Shown: positions 1 to 6,492 of the stretch, in pieces | Numbering within the stretch: position 1 is the stretch's first letter | Layout of the letters: the number at the start of each line of letters is the position of its first letter | NCBI GenBank assembly: GCA_009937085.1 | Contig: JAACDD010000141.1 | Span: forward strand, 1-11,768 | DNA from: Bacteroidota bacterium | GTDB lineage: Bacteria > Bacteroidota > Bacteroidia > Flavobacteriales > Flavobacteriaceae | DNA length: 11,768 nt | Reading direction: 5' to 3' | The notes under the pieces: generated by a model | The model's database searches: none | Told to the model about the DNA's origin: nothing | Seen by the model: the letters and a program-made list of their open reading frames with translations, nothing else | Made by a program: the position numbers and the translations under genes

Positions 1-795
1 CCCTTTAGCTTGTTCTATTTCCACCAGTTCCCAATGCTGTTTTGGCTCAGTAATTTGGTACTCGTTCCTTTTGTTGGAGTTATAATTTTTCTGGGTATTG
101 GAAGTATTGCAATGAGTTTTATTCGTTCCACGCATTGGATTTATGCAGGGGTGGATGCTGTATTTTGGTGGTATCAAACCATCGTGGCATGGATTGCAAA
201 ATGGGAAGGTTTTATTGTGGAACAGATACCGTTTAGGGCTACAGACGCCATACTACTTGGCGCAATTGTATTGAGCTTATTTTTCTTTTTAGAATACCCC
301 CAAAAACGCAAACTTGTGTTTTTGGGTATCCTAAGTTTGGGGGTTCATGTACAATTGTATTGGGACTGGGAAAAACCGCCAAAAGCAACCATTGCACAGC
401 TGTATAAAAATTCGTTGATTTTGTCAGCAGATGACGATAGGCTTATGGCCATTTCAGGAACGCTAACCCCTCAACTAAGGCGTATGGCGCTGCAATTCAA
501 ACAGCAATATCGCCTTAGTAAAATAGAATACAAATCTATTAAACAGACTTACGATAATTTGCTAGTAGTAGATAGCTTGGGTGTTTACATTGGGTTGGGA
601 AAATACGAATCAGTATTGCTGCGGCAGAGTCCAAAAATACATTTGGAAGAACTGATTGATAGCTTAACTCCGAAAGTCATTATTGCAGATGGGAGTAACT
701 TTCCCTCATTTGTGGAACGGTGGAAAAAAACATGTGCGGCAAAAGGAATTAGATTTCACGCAACGGCAATTCAAGGAGCTTATCCCTTAAACTGA
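1..795 (+). CDS. comEC: ComEC/Rec2 family competence protein, C-terminal part (5' truncated by window edge)
   Basis: The reading frame is open from base 1 (it reads P-F-S-L-F-Y-F-H-Q-F-P), so the gene starts left of the window; the TTG at base 10 is internal. About 264 residues are visible. The first ~120 are hydrophobic, with several membrane helices (for example 'LSNLVLVPFVGVIIFLGIG') typical of the end of the Competence domain that forms the inner-membrane channel for incoming single-stranded DNA. The last ~130 residues are soluble and end in 'PKVIIADGSNFPSFVERWK', a stretch I recognise from the C-termini of flavobacterial ComEC proteins. It resembles the last part of the metallo-beta-lactamase domain of longer ComEC proteins, but no HxHxDH metal motif is present. 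The stop overlaps the convergent thioredoxin-like gene by 16 bases. The family call is strong; DNA uptake in this strain is inference. Confidence 0.86.
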   Translation, partial: PFSLFYFHQFPMLFWLSNLVLVPFVGVIIFLGIGSIAMSFIRSTHWIYAGVDAVFWWYQTIVAWIAKWEGFIVEQIPFRATDAILLGAIVLSLFFFLEYPQKRKLVFLGILSLGVHVQLYWDWEKPPKATIAQLYKNSLILSADDDRLMAISGTLTPQLRRMALQFKQQYRLSKIEYKSIKQTYDNLLVVDSLGVYIGLGKYESVLLRQSPKIHLEELIDSLTPKVIIADGSNFPSFVERWKKTCAAKGIRFHATAIQGAYPLN

Positions 796-1328
796 TGTTC
801 AAAGTTTTTTATGTATGCCGTAAAATCTTCTTGAGATTTGATGTTTTTGTAATCTTGTTGGTGAATAAGCTTGAGGTAAATCTCAATTTGTGTTGGCGTT
901 AGATACCCAACAATTGGCGTAATGAAATTCCCTGTATCGTCAAAAAACACAAGAGTAGGATAGCCTGAAACACCCAAATAACGTGTAAACGTATGGGTTC
1001 CATTTCTGGTCTTCGCCCGTTTAGCATCGTAATTCGGATTGTCAAAATCTTGCCCTTGATAGGTTACTTTTTCATTGCCTTCGGCGTTAAATTTTACAGG
1101 GTAAAAATGCGTGTTCATATAGGTGCTCACATCATCGTTGCCAAAGGTGTTTTTATCCAACATTTTGCAGGGACCACACCAAACCGTGTAGGCGTCTAAA
1201 ATGATAGGCTTAGGGTCTTCCTTTTGGGCTGCCAAAGCTTCTTCAAGCGTATACCATTTTACTTGGGCAAAAGTTGCCGTGCAAAACAACAGCACGACAA
1301 TAAAACTGATTTTTTTAATGTATTCCAT
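780..1328 (-). CDS. secreted thioredoxin-like (thioredoxin-fold) protein
   Basis: This is a 182-residue protein. Residues 1-21 (MEYIKK, a hydrophobic stretch, then TFA-Q) look like a Sec signal peptide, so the protein probably acts in the periplasm. A thioredoxin fold follows. The redox motif is W50-C51-G-P-C54 inside 'DAYTVWCGPCKMLDKNTF', and the expected cis-proline is P124 in 'SGYPTLVFF'. The 'D-x-x-T/A-x-W-C-G-P-C-K' pattern is that of Thioredoxin_7/DUF255-like proteins, which are thiol-disulfide reductases; the partner protein is unknown. The start at 1328 is needed to keep the signal peptide. It lies 14 bases inside the end of the upstream peptide-transporter gene on the same strand, suggesting one transcript and translational coupling. 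The 3' end overlaps comEC tail to tail. A lipoprotein cysteine is not evident: C16 lies within the hydrophobic core without a clear lipobox. Confidence 0.85.
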   Translation of the reverse strand: MEYIKKISFIVVLLFCTATFAQVKWYTLEEALAAQKEDPKPIILDAYTVWCGPCKMLDKNTFGNDDVSTYMNTHFYPVKFNAEGNEKVTYQGQDFDNPNYDAKRAKTRNGTHTFTRYLGVSGYPTLVFFDDTGNFITPIVGYLTPTQIEIYLKLIHQQDYKNIKSQEDFTAYIKNFEHQFKG

Positions 1329-2871
1329 GCATTTTACGGATTAAGATTGGCTTTAGTACGATCATCAATATTCCTGCCAAAACAGGAATTGCAAAGAAAA
1401 TTAAAAAGAAATTAGAAAGACCATACGCCTCTGAAATTTTATCAATATAACTCCCCGTTTTACCTCCCAAGAAGTTGGCAATAGCGCTACATACAAACCA
1501 AAAACCAAACATAAGACCTACAAGTTTTATAGGAGCTAATTTACTTACGTATGACAACCCAACTGGTGACACGCATAATTCGCCCATGGTGTGAAACAAA
1601 TAGGCTAAAATCAACCATATTATACTAACACTAGCCGTTTCTGCACCCATAGGAATACCCATGGCACCAACAGCTAAAAAGGCAAATCCAATACCCAATA
1701 AAATCAATCCGATAGCAAACTTTACAGGACCGCTCGGATTTAGTTTCGATGCCCAAATTTTGGAAAATAATGGGGCTAATAAAATAATAAACAATGAATT
1801 TAGCACCGAAAACCAAGAAGCAGGAATTTCAGTAGCCGTTTGGGTAAACTCACGTTTAATCATCCAAATGACAATGCCCCAAATAATCATAAAACTTGTA
1901 CCCAAAAACACATTTGAAAGAAGGTAATGCCCTATCATTTTACGAAACAATCCATATAAAACCACGGTTAGTATAACCATGGGGACTAAGGTAATTACCG
2001 TATTGGCCGCTTTGAAAATCATGGAGGCATCTCCCACTAAATTTCGCTGAGTAAAGTCTTTGGCAAAAATAGTCATGGAACCTCCAGCTTGCTCAAATGC
2101 CCACCAAAAGAAAATGGTAAAAATGGAAAAGACAATTATAACAATTAGCCTATCCACTTCAACTTTAGTAAAAGCTGTACTAGATGTTGTGCTTTTTTTG
2201 GAGGTATTAGCCGCTGCTAATTTTTTTGGCGTTAAACCAATAGTACCAAATATTTTTTGAGCAAACCAAAACTGTAACATGCCCAAAAACATAAATATAC
2301 CTGCCAAACCAAAGCCGAGGTGCCAACCTACTTTTTCGCCAATATAGCCGCAAAGCAAAATGCCTAAAAACGCACCCGCATTGATCCCCATATAAAAAAT
2401 GGTGTAACCGCCGTCTTTGCGTTTATCGTCAACTTTATATAACTGACCAACAATGGAAGAAATATTGGGCTTAAAAAAACCATTCCCGACAATCATCAAT
2501 CCAAGACCTAAGTAAAAGAAGGATTCAGTAAACGACTCTAGTGCCATAGAGGCGTGTCCAAGGGTCATAATAAATGCACCCAAAATCGTAGCATTGCGAT
2601 ATCCCAAAAATTTATCCGCAAGAAAACCTCCCAAAATAGGGGTTAAATATACCAAGCCAGTATACCATCCATATAAAACTAACGCATCTTCACGTGACCA
2701 TGCCCACCCCTCTTCCATCAGCGACGACGTAAGGAAAAGCACCAAAATAGCACGCATGCCGTAGTAGCTAAAACGCTCCCACATTTCAGTAAAAAACAAA
2801 ACAAATAGTCCTATGGGGTGGCTTAGAATTGTGCGTTGATTTAGGGCAGAACCGCCAAATTGTGCTTCCAT
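1315..2871 (-). CDS. POT/PTR family proton-dependent peptide transporter (peptide MFS transporter)
   Basis: This is a 518-residue polytopic membrane protein of the usual length for bacterial proton-coupled oligopeptide transporters, which import di- and tripeptides across the inner membrane. The family signature ExxERFxYYG is present (E29, E32, R33 in 'FFTEMWERFSYYG'). It is followed by 'GNGFFKPNISS' with the conserved lysine K134, and by the second PTR2 signature 'FYMGINAGAFLG' at residues 159-170. Late in the protein 'GELCVSPVGLSYVSKLAP' is also characteristic. About 12-14 hydrophobic segments can be counted. The gene is divergent from mvaA across 77 bases and shares its 3' end with the start of the secreted thioredoxin gene (14-base overlap). 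A weak -7-like box, TATCTTAG (complement of 2890-2897), lies about 20 bases upstream of the ATG. Substrate range cannot be read from sequence. Confidence 0.93.
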   Translation of the reverse strand: MEAQFGGSALNQRTILSHPIGLFVLFFTEMWERFSYYGMRAILVLFLTSSLMEEGWAWSREDALVLYGWYTGLVYLTPILGGFLADKFLGYRNATILGAFIMTLGHASMALESFTESFFYLGLGLMIVGNGFFKPNISSIVGQLYKVDDKRKDGGYTIFYMGINAGAFLGILLCGYIGEKVGWHLGFGLAGIFMFLGMLQFWFAQKIFGTIGLTPKKLAAANTSKKSTTSSTAFTKVEVDRLIVIIVFSIFTIFFWWAFEQAGGSMTIFAKDFTQRNLVGDASMIFKAANTVITLVPMVILTVVLYGLFRKMIGHYLLSNVFLGTSFMIIWGIVIWMIKREFTQTATEIPASWFSVLNSLFIILLAPLFSKIWASKLNPSGPVKFAIGLILLGIGFAFLAVGAMGIPMGAETASVSIIWLILAYLFHTMGELCVSPVGLSYVSKLAPIKLVGLMFGFWFVCSAIANFLGGKTGSYIDKISEAYGLSNFFLIFFAIPVLAGILMIVLKPILIRKMHGIH

Positions 2872-2936
2872 AATTAAGTAGTTGTGAGGCTAAGATAGGA
2901 TTTTTGAGGGAATGATAAGAACTGTTAAGACATCCG

Positions 2937-2951
2937 TATCTTTGCCCTATG
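2937..2951 (+). promoter_or_regulatory. putative promoter -7 element and start of a leaderless mvaA transcript
   Basis: TATCTTTG at 2937-2944 fits the Bacteroidota -7 consensus TAnnTTTG exactly and lies only four bases before the mvaA ATG at 2949. Since transcription normally starts 5-7 bases after this box, the mRNA would begin at or near the A of the ATG. No TTG -33 box is visible at the usual 17-23 base spacing, so the assignment rests on the -7 box and its position. Confidence 0.5.
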
Positions 2952-4283
2952 AGCAATCAAAAGGAGCAACATGCATTGGTTTCGGGGTTTTCTAAAAAAA
3001 CCAAAGCCGAAAAAATAGCATGGATTACCGAAAATGCATTTCAGAACTCGGAACAAGCACAAGAAGTGTTGGCCAAGTATACCCATCCAGATGCCAAAAG
3101 GCAAAACCTCCACGATGATTTTATTGAAAATGCGGTTGCTAATTTTTACCTGCCTATTGGAGTTGCGCCCAACTTTATCATCAACGATAAAACCTTGACC
3201 ATCCCTATGGCGATTGAAGAAAGTTCAGTCGTGGCCGCAGCGGCAAATGCCGCTAAGTTTTGGGCTACCAAAGGGGGATTTAAAGCACGTGTTTTAGGCA
3301 CCGAAAAAGTGGGGCAAGTGCATTTTATATTTGATGGAGATCCCAACCGTCTTCAAACATTTTTTGACTCGAACAAAGCAAGGCTTTTGGAAGCTACGGA
3401 ACCCATTACCAAAAACATGCGTGCGCGCGGGGGTGGTATTACATCCTTGACATTAGTCAATAAGACGGCATTATTAGAAGGCTACTTTCAGCTAGATGTG
3501 CGCTTTGAAACCAAAGACTCCATGGGCGCGAATTTCATCAATTCCTGCTTAGAGCAATTGGCACATACCCTACGTGAACTGGCTGTGCAACACGACGCCT
3601 TTTCAGCAAGTGAAAAAGCCATAGAAGTGGTCATGAGCATCTTGTCTAACCACGTACCCAATTGTTTGGTAGAGGCAGCTGTATCGTGTCCCGTAGCACA
3701 ACTACTGCCGAATGAAGCTGACAGTCAATTGTTTGCAGAAAAGTTTGTGCAAGCTGTTCGCATTGCAGCACTAGAACCTTATCGTGCCGTTACGCACAAC
3801 AAAGGCATTATGAATGGTGTAGATGCCGTAGTTATTGCCAGCGGAAATGATTTTAGAGCCGTAGCCGCAGGCGTGCATGCCTTTGCAGCCGATAGCGGGC
3901 AATATCGCAGTTTGTCTAAAGCTGAAATTAAAGATGGAATATTCCACTTTTCACTTCGGCTTCCATTGGCTATTGGAACGGTTGGCGGACTTACAAAACT
4001 GCACCCTATGGTACAATGGTGCCATGAGCTTATGGGAACACCTAACGCAGCGGAATTAATGCAGATTATTGCCGTAGCGGGATTGGCTCAAAATTTTGCA
4101 GCCGTAAAAAGCTTGGTAACCACAGGTATTCAACAAGGGCATATGAAAATGCATTTACTCAATATCTTAAACCAATTTGAGGCAACGCCTCACGAAAAAG
4201 AAGCGGTGGTAGAACACTTTAAAAAACATACTGTTTCGCATCACGCTGTTGTAGAAGTGCTTGAAAAACTACGTTCAAAATGA
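2949..4283 (+). CDS. mvaA: hydroxymethylglutaryl-CoA reductase, class II
   Basis: This 444-residue protein reduces HMG-CoA to mevalonate with NAD(P)H, the committing step of the mevalonate route to isoprenoids, in the cytoplasm. Class II features are visible along its length: the 'ENAVANFYLPIGVAPNF' substrate-binding segment (residues 60-76); 'PMAIEESSVVAAA' with probable catalytic E91; the nucleotide-binding 'DSMGAN' (190-195); 'HNKGIMNGVDAVVIASGND' with probable catalytic K285 and D301; and 'GIQQGHMKMH' with catalytic-type H398. Database names often call this family 'degradative' after the Pseudomonas enzyme. Here the coupled GHMP kinase and the lineage suggest a biosynthetic role. The ATG at 2949 follows directly on a promoter-like box, and the reading frame has no better start. 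The gene overlaps the next one by four bases (ATGA, 4280-4283), so the two are almost certainly co-translated. Confidence 0.95.
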   Translation: MSNQKEQHALVSGFSKKTKAEKIAWITENAFQNSEQAQEVLAKYTHPDAKRQNLHDDFIENAVANFYLPIGVAPNFIINDKTLTIPMAIEESSVVAAAANAAKFWATKGGFKARVLGTEKVGQVHFIFDGDPNRLQTFFDSNKARLLEATEPITKNMRARGGGITSLTLVNKTALLEGYFQLDVRFETKDSMGANFINSCLEQLAHTLRELAVQHDAFSASEKAIEVVMSILSNHVPNCLVEAAVSCPVAQLLPNEADSQLFAEKFVQAVRIAALEPYRAVTHNKGIMNGVDAVVIASGNDFRAVAAGVHAFAADSGQYRSLSKAEIKDGIFHFSLRLPLAIGTVGGLTKLHPMVQWCHELMGTPNAAELMQIIAVAGLAQNFAAVKSLVTTGIQQGHMKMHLLNILNQFEATPHEKEAVVEHFKKHTVSHHAVVEVLEKLRSK

Positions 4284-5182
4284 AGTTTTTTGCACACGGG
4301 AAATTACTACTAACCGCCGAATATGCCATTTTGGGTGGTGCAAAAGCATTGGCAGTTCCTACCAAACTGGGGCAGTCGTTGGAAATTGCTGAAACTGGAA
4401 ATACCATACAATGGAAAAGTGAAGATCAGCATGGGAATTTGTGGTATGAAAATGAATTTGATATTACTTCGTTCGCACCCAAACGCCTTGACGAAATTGG
4501 CAAAAGGCTACAACATTTATTTTTGGAAATTAAAACCCAAAATCCAAACTGCTGGAATACCTCAACAGGGTTTTCGTTTACCACCACACTCGATTTTGAC
4601 CGCTCGTGGGGACTGGGAAGTTCCTCGACGTTAATTTCGCTTTTGGCACAATGGGCAAAGGTAAATCCATACCAATTACAACAAGAAGTTTTTGGTGGAA
4701 GCGGATACGACATTGCCTGTGCTACTACAAAAAGTGCATTGGTTTATAAGCGCACAAATCCACTAGAACCGAAAGTCACAGCTGTGGATTTTTTACCTGA
4801 ATGTATAAATGCGTTATTTTTTGTTCATTTGAACCAAAAGCAAGACAGTCAGAAAGCGGTGGCTGCGTTTGACCAAAGCAAACTCACACCATCTGCATTA
4901 AAGGAAATAGATATACTTACTGAAAGCTTTTTAGCAAAAACAAGGCTTCAAGATTTTCAAAAGTTGATGCTACAACACGAGGAAATTATTGGTCAACTTA
5001 TAGGACAAACCCCTGTGCAAAAACGTCTTTTCGAAGACTTTAATGGCGCCATTAAAAGTCTTGGTGCTTGGGGCGGAGATTTTGTTTTGGCATGCGGAGA
5101 CGCATCTACACCGAACTACTTTGCAAACAAAGGCTTTGGAACTTGCTTCCGTTACGATGCGTTAATTAGTGGCGTGTTTTAA
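4280..5182 (+). CDS. GYDIA-family GHMP kinase, candidate mevalonate-pathway kinase
   Basis: This 300-residue protein has the three GHMP-kinase motifs: an N-terminal 'HGKLLLTAEYAILGG' (residues 6-20); the ATP-binding glycine/serine loop 'WGLGSSST' (110-117); and a C-terminal 'LGAWGGDFVLACGD' (261-274). The signature 'GSGYDIA' (140-146) gives the family its name in flavobacterial annotations. Motif 1 (GKLLLTxEY) and motif 3 (GAxGGD) look more like phosphomevalonate kinase than galactokinase or homoserine kinase. The gene is translationally coupled to HMG-CoA reductase, so phosphorylation of mevalonate or phosphomevalonate is the best guess; the substrate is inferred from context. The protein is short for a eukaryotic phosphomevalonate kinase (over 400 residues) but near the length of bacterial mevalonate kinases. 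Its 3' end overlaps the convergent histidine kinase gene by 17 bases, with no terminator in between. Confidence 0.88.
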   Translation: MKFFAHGKLLLTAEYAILGGAKALAVPTKLGQSLEIAETGNTIQWKSEDQHGNLWYENEFDITSFAPKRLDEIGKRLQHLFLEIKTQNPNCWNTSTGFSFTTTLDFDRSWGLGSSSTLISLLAQWAKVNPYQLQQEVFGGSGYDIACATTKSALVYKRTNPLEPKVTAVDFLPECINALFFVHLNQKQDSQKAVAAFDQSKLTPSALKEIDILTESFLAKTRLQDFQKLMLQHEEIIGQLIGQTPVQKRLFEDFNGAIKSLGAWGGDFVLACGDASTPNYFANKGFGTCFRYDALISGVF

Positions 5183-6359
5183 GATCTAAAGGCACATAAA
5201 GTATATCTCTAGTTCCCGCGGCGCTACCATCATCATTATACAAGTCTTCTATGCGGAACTTTAGTTTTCTGTCGTTGTAATAATTGAAAATATTAATTCT
5301 GTCGCGCATAATTTGCGTAGCAAACGACTTGTGCTTCGCGTATTTTTCTCTCTGTTTTGCAGCGGCTTTTCGACCAATACCGTTATCCGTTACGCAAATC
5401 TTGAGCATTTCATCTTCTTGTATTAGATCTATTGTGATTTTCCCACTTTCTTTCTTGGGAATTATACCGTGTACGATAGAGTTTTCTACTATAGGCTGGA
5501 GCATCATACAAGGCAAATACACTTCATCTTGATTAATTCTCGGATCAATATTAAACTCCAAATCAATTTTTTCTTCAAGTCTGTGCCCTTGCAATTCGAT
5601 ATAGTTGGTGATGTAATGTATTTCGTCAGTAATAGAAATGCGGTCGACACTACTCATTTCGATCGTGTTACGAATAAGTTTAGAGAATGAAGTAATGTAT
5701 TTGTTAAACTCCCTTTCTCCGCCCAAAATCATAGCGGTTTGCATCCCATTTAGGGCATTGAATATAAAATGCGGATTCATTTGCGCCCTATACGCCTTTG
5801 CTTCTAAGTTGGACACTTGAAGGTTACGGTCTTTACGTTCCTTTAACAGTTTGGACTCCAGTACCAAAAACATATAAAAAACAAATACCACAACAAGTAT
5901 AATTAGGGAGATAAACCACCACTCTAAATAGAATGGAGATGAAATGTATATTTTAAATTGTTGTACGTTAGATGATAACCCATTTCGTTTGCCGCGAATG
6001 CACAATTCATGTTCGCCTCTTGAAAGCCCAACTAAATGGATTTTGTTTGTTGTCTTTTCCCAATCTCCTAAGCCTGCCTCACCTGTTACCTTAAACGTAT
6101 ATTCTACATCTGGACTATTCTCTAACTCGATATATACGTGATTATAATTTCGAGAAAGCCGCAATTCGTTTGTGAGACTCTTAGAGTCTAAATACGTAAG
6201 TTGTTCTGTTTCAGCATCAATATATTCAATCTGGCTAATGCCTATATCAAATGCTTCCTTGTTTTGAGCGCCACTTTTCAGTCCTATAAACAGGAAAATA
6301 AAAAGAAAAATGATGGGATATTTCGATAAACTAGAAGTTTGGCACGATTCGTGATTCAT
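5166..6359 (-). CDS. LytS-type sensor histidine kinase with a Y_Y_Y sensor domain, orphan
   Basis: This is a 397-residue membrane kinase. Residues 14-31 form a signal anchor or signal peptide ending at 'SGAQN'. Residues ~60-140 resemble the Y_Y_Y domain (PF07495) that normally follows a large beta-propeller in Bacteroidota sensors ('VEYTFKVTGEAGLGDWEKTTNKIH'). A second membrane helix spans ~146-167, and 'ESKLLKERKDRNLQVSNLEAKAYR' is a likely coiled linker. The kinase core is of the His_kinase/LytS type: phospho-acceptor H197 in 'QMNPHFIFNALNGMQ', N-box 'LQPIVENSIVHG' (N293) and G-box 'TDNGIGRKAA' (D325). Such kinases usually phosphorylate a LytTR response regulator encoded next door, but neither flank encodes one. 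The propeller is missing, so the sensor part is minimal. Upstream, TACATTTA lies only two bases before the ATG, and no TTG stands at the usual spacing, so the promoter is uncertain. Confidence 0.9.
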   Translation of the reverse strand: MNHESCQTSSLSKYPIIFLFIFLFIGLKSGAQNKEAFDIGISQIEYIDAETEQLTYLDSKSLTNELRLSRNYNHVYIELENSPDVEYTFKVTGEAGLGDWEKTTNKIHLVGLSRGEHELCIRGKRNGLSSNVQQFKIYISSPFYLEWWFISLIILVVVFVFYMFLVLESKLLKERKDRNLQVSNLEAKAYRAQMNPHFIFNALNGMQTAMILGGEREFNKYITSFSKLIRNTIEMSSVDRISITDEIHYITNYIELQGHRLEEKIDLEFNIDPRINQDEVYLPCMMLQPIVENSIVHGIIPKKESGKITIDLIQEDEMLKICVTDNGIGRKAAAKQREKYAKHKSFATQIMRDRINIFNYYNDRKLKFRIEDLYNDDGSAAGTRDILYVPLDLKTRH

Positions 6360-6401
6360 AGTAAATGTAATGTCGTAACATTTTAATTGGTTATTGTTTT
6401 G

Positions 6402-6440
6402 ACACCCGCGCCCAATTTTTAGGTGCGGGTGTTTTTTTTT
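6402..6440 (+). terminator. strong rho-independent terminator, plus strand
   Basis: An 11-bp stem, ACACCCGCGCC (6402-6412) with GGTGCGGGTGT (6422-6432), pairs with one G-U, closes a 9-base loop and runs into nine T residues ending at 6440. It is the most GC-rich hairpin in the window. On the minus strand it is followed by no T run, so it acts on plus-strand transcripts. It lies between two divergent genes, where no plus-strand gene is available for it to terminate. Confidence 0.88.
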
Positions 6441-6477
6441 GGATAGTTAAATATAGTATTTGTCTGCGAGAATTGAC

Positions 6478-6492
6478 TAATTTCGCTTTATG
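6478..6492 (+). promoter_or_regulatory. possible mscS promoter box directly before the start codon
   Basis: TAATTTCG at 6478-6485 differs from the Bacteroidota -7 consensus TAnnTTTG by one base and lies four bases before the ATG at 6490. A TTG at 6460-6462 lies 15 bases upstream, slightly closer than the usual 17-23. The layout repeats that of mvaA and suggests a leaderless message starting downstream of the strong terminator at 6402-6440. Confidence 0.35.

Noticed and set aside
993..1199. Plus-strand open frame opposite the secreted thioredoxin gene
   Set aside because: It lies wholly inside a well-supported minus-strand gene and its protein resembles no family I know.
4323..4634. 103-residue open frame within the GHMP kinase gene, shifted frame
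   Set aside because: It overlaps conserved GHMP motifs in the true frame and has no recognisable domain.
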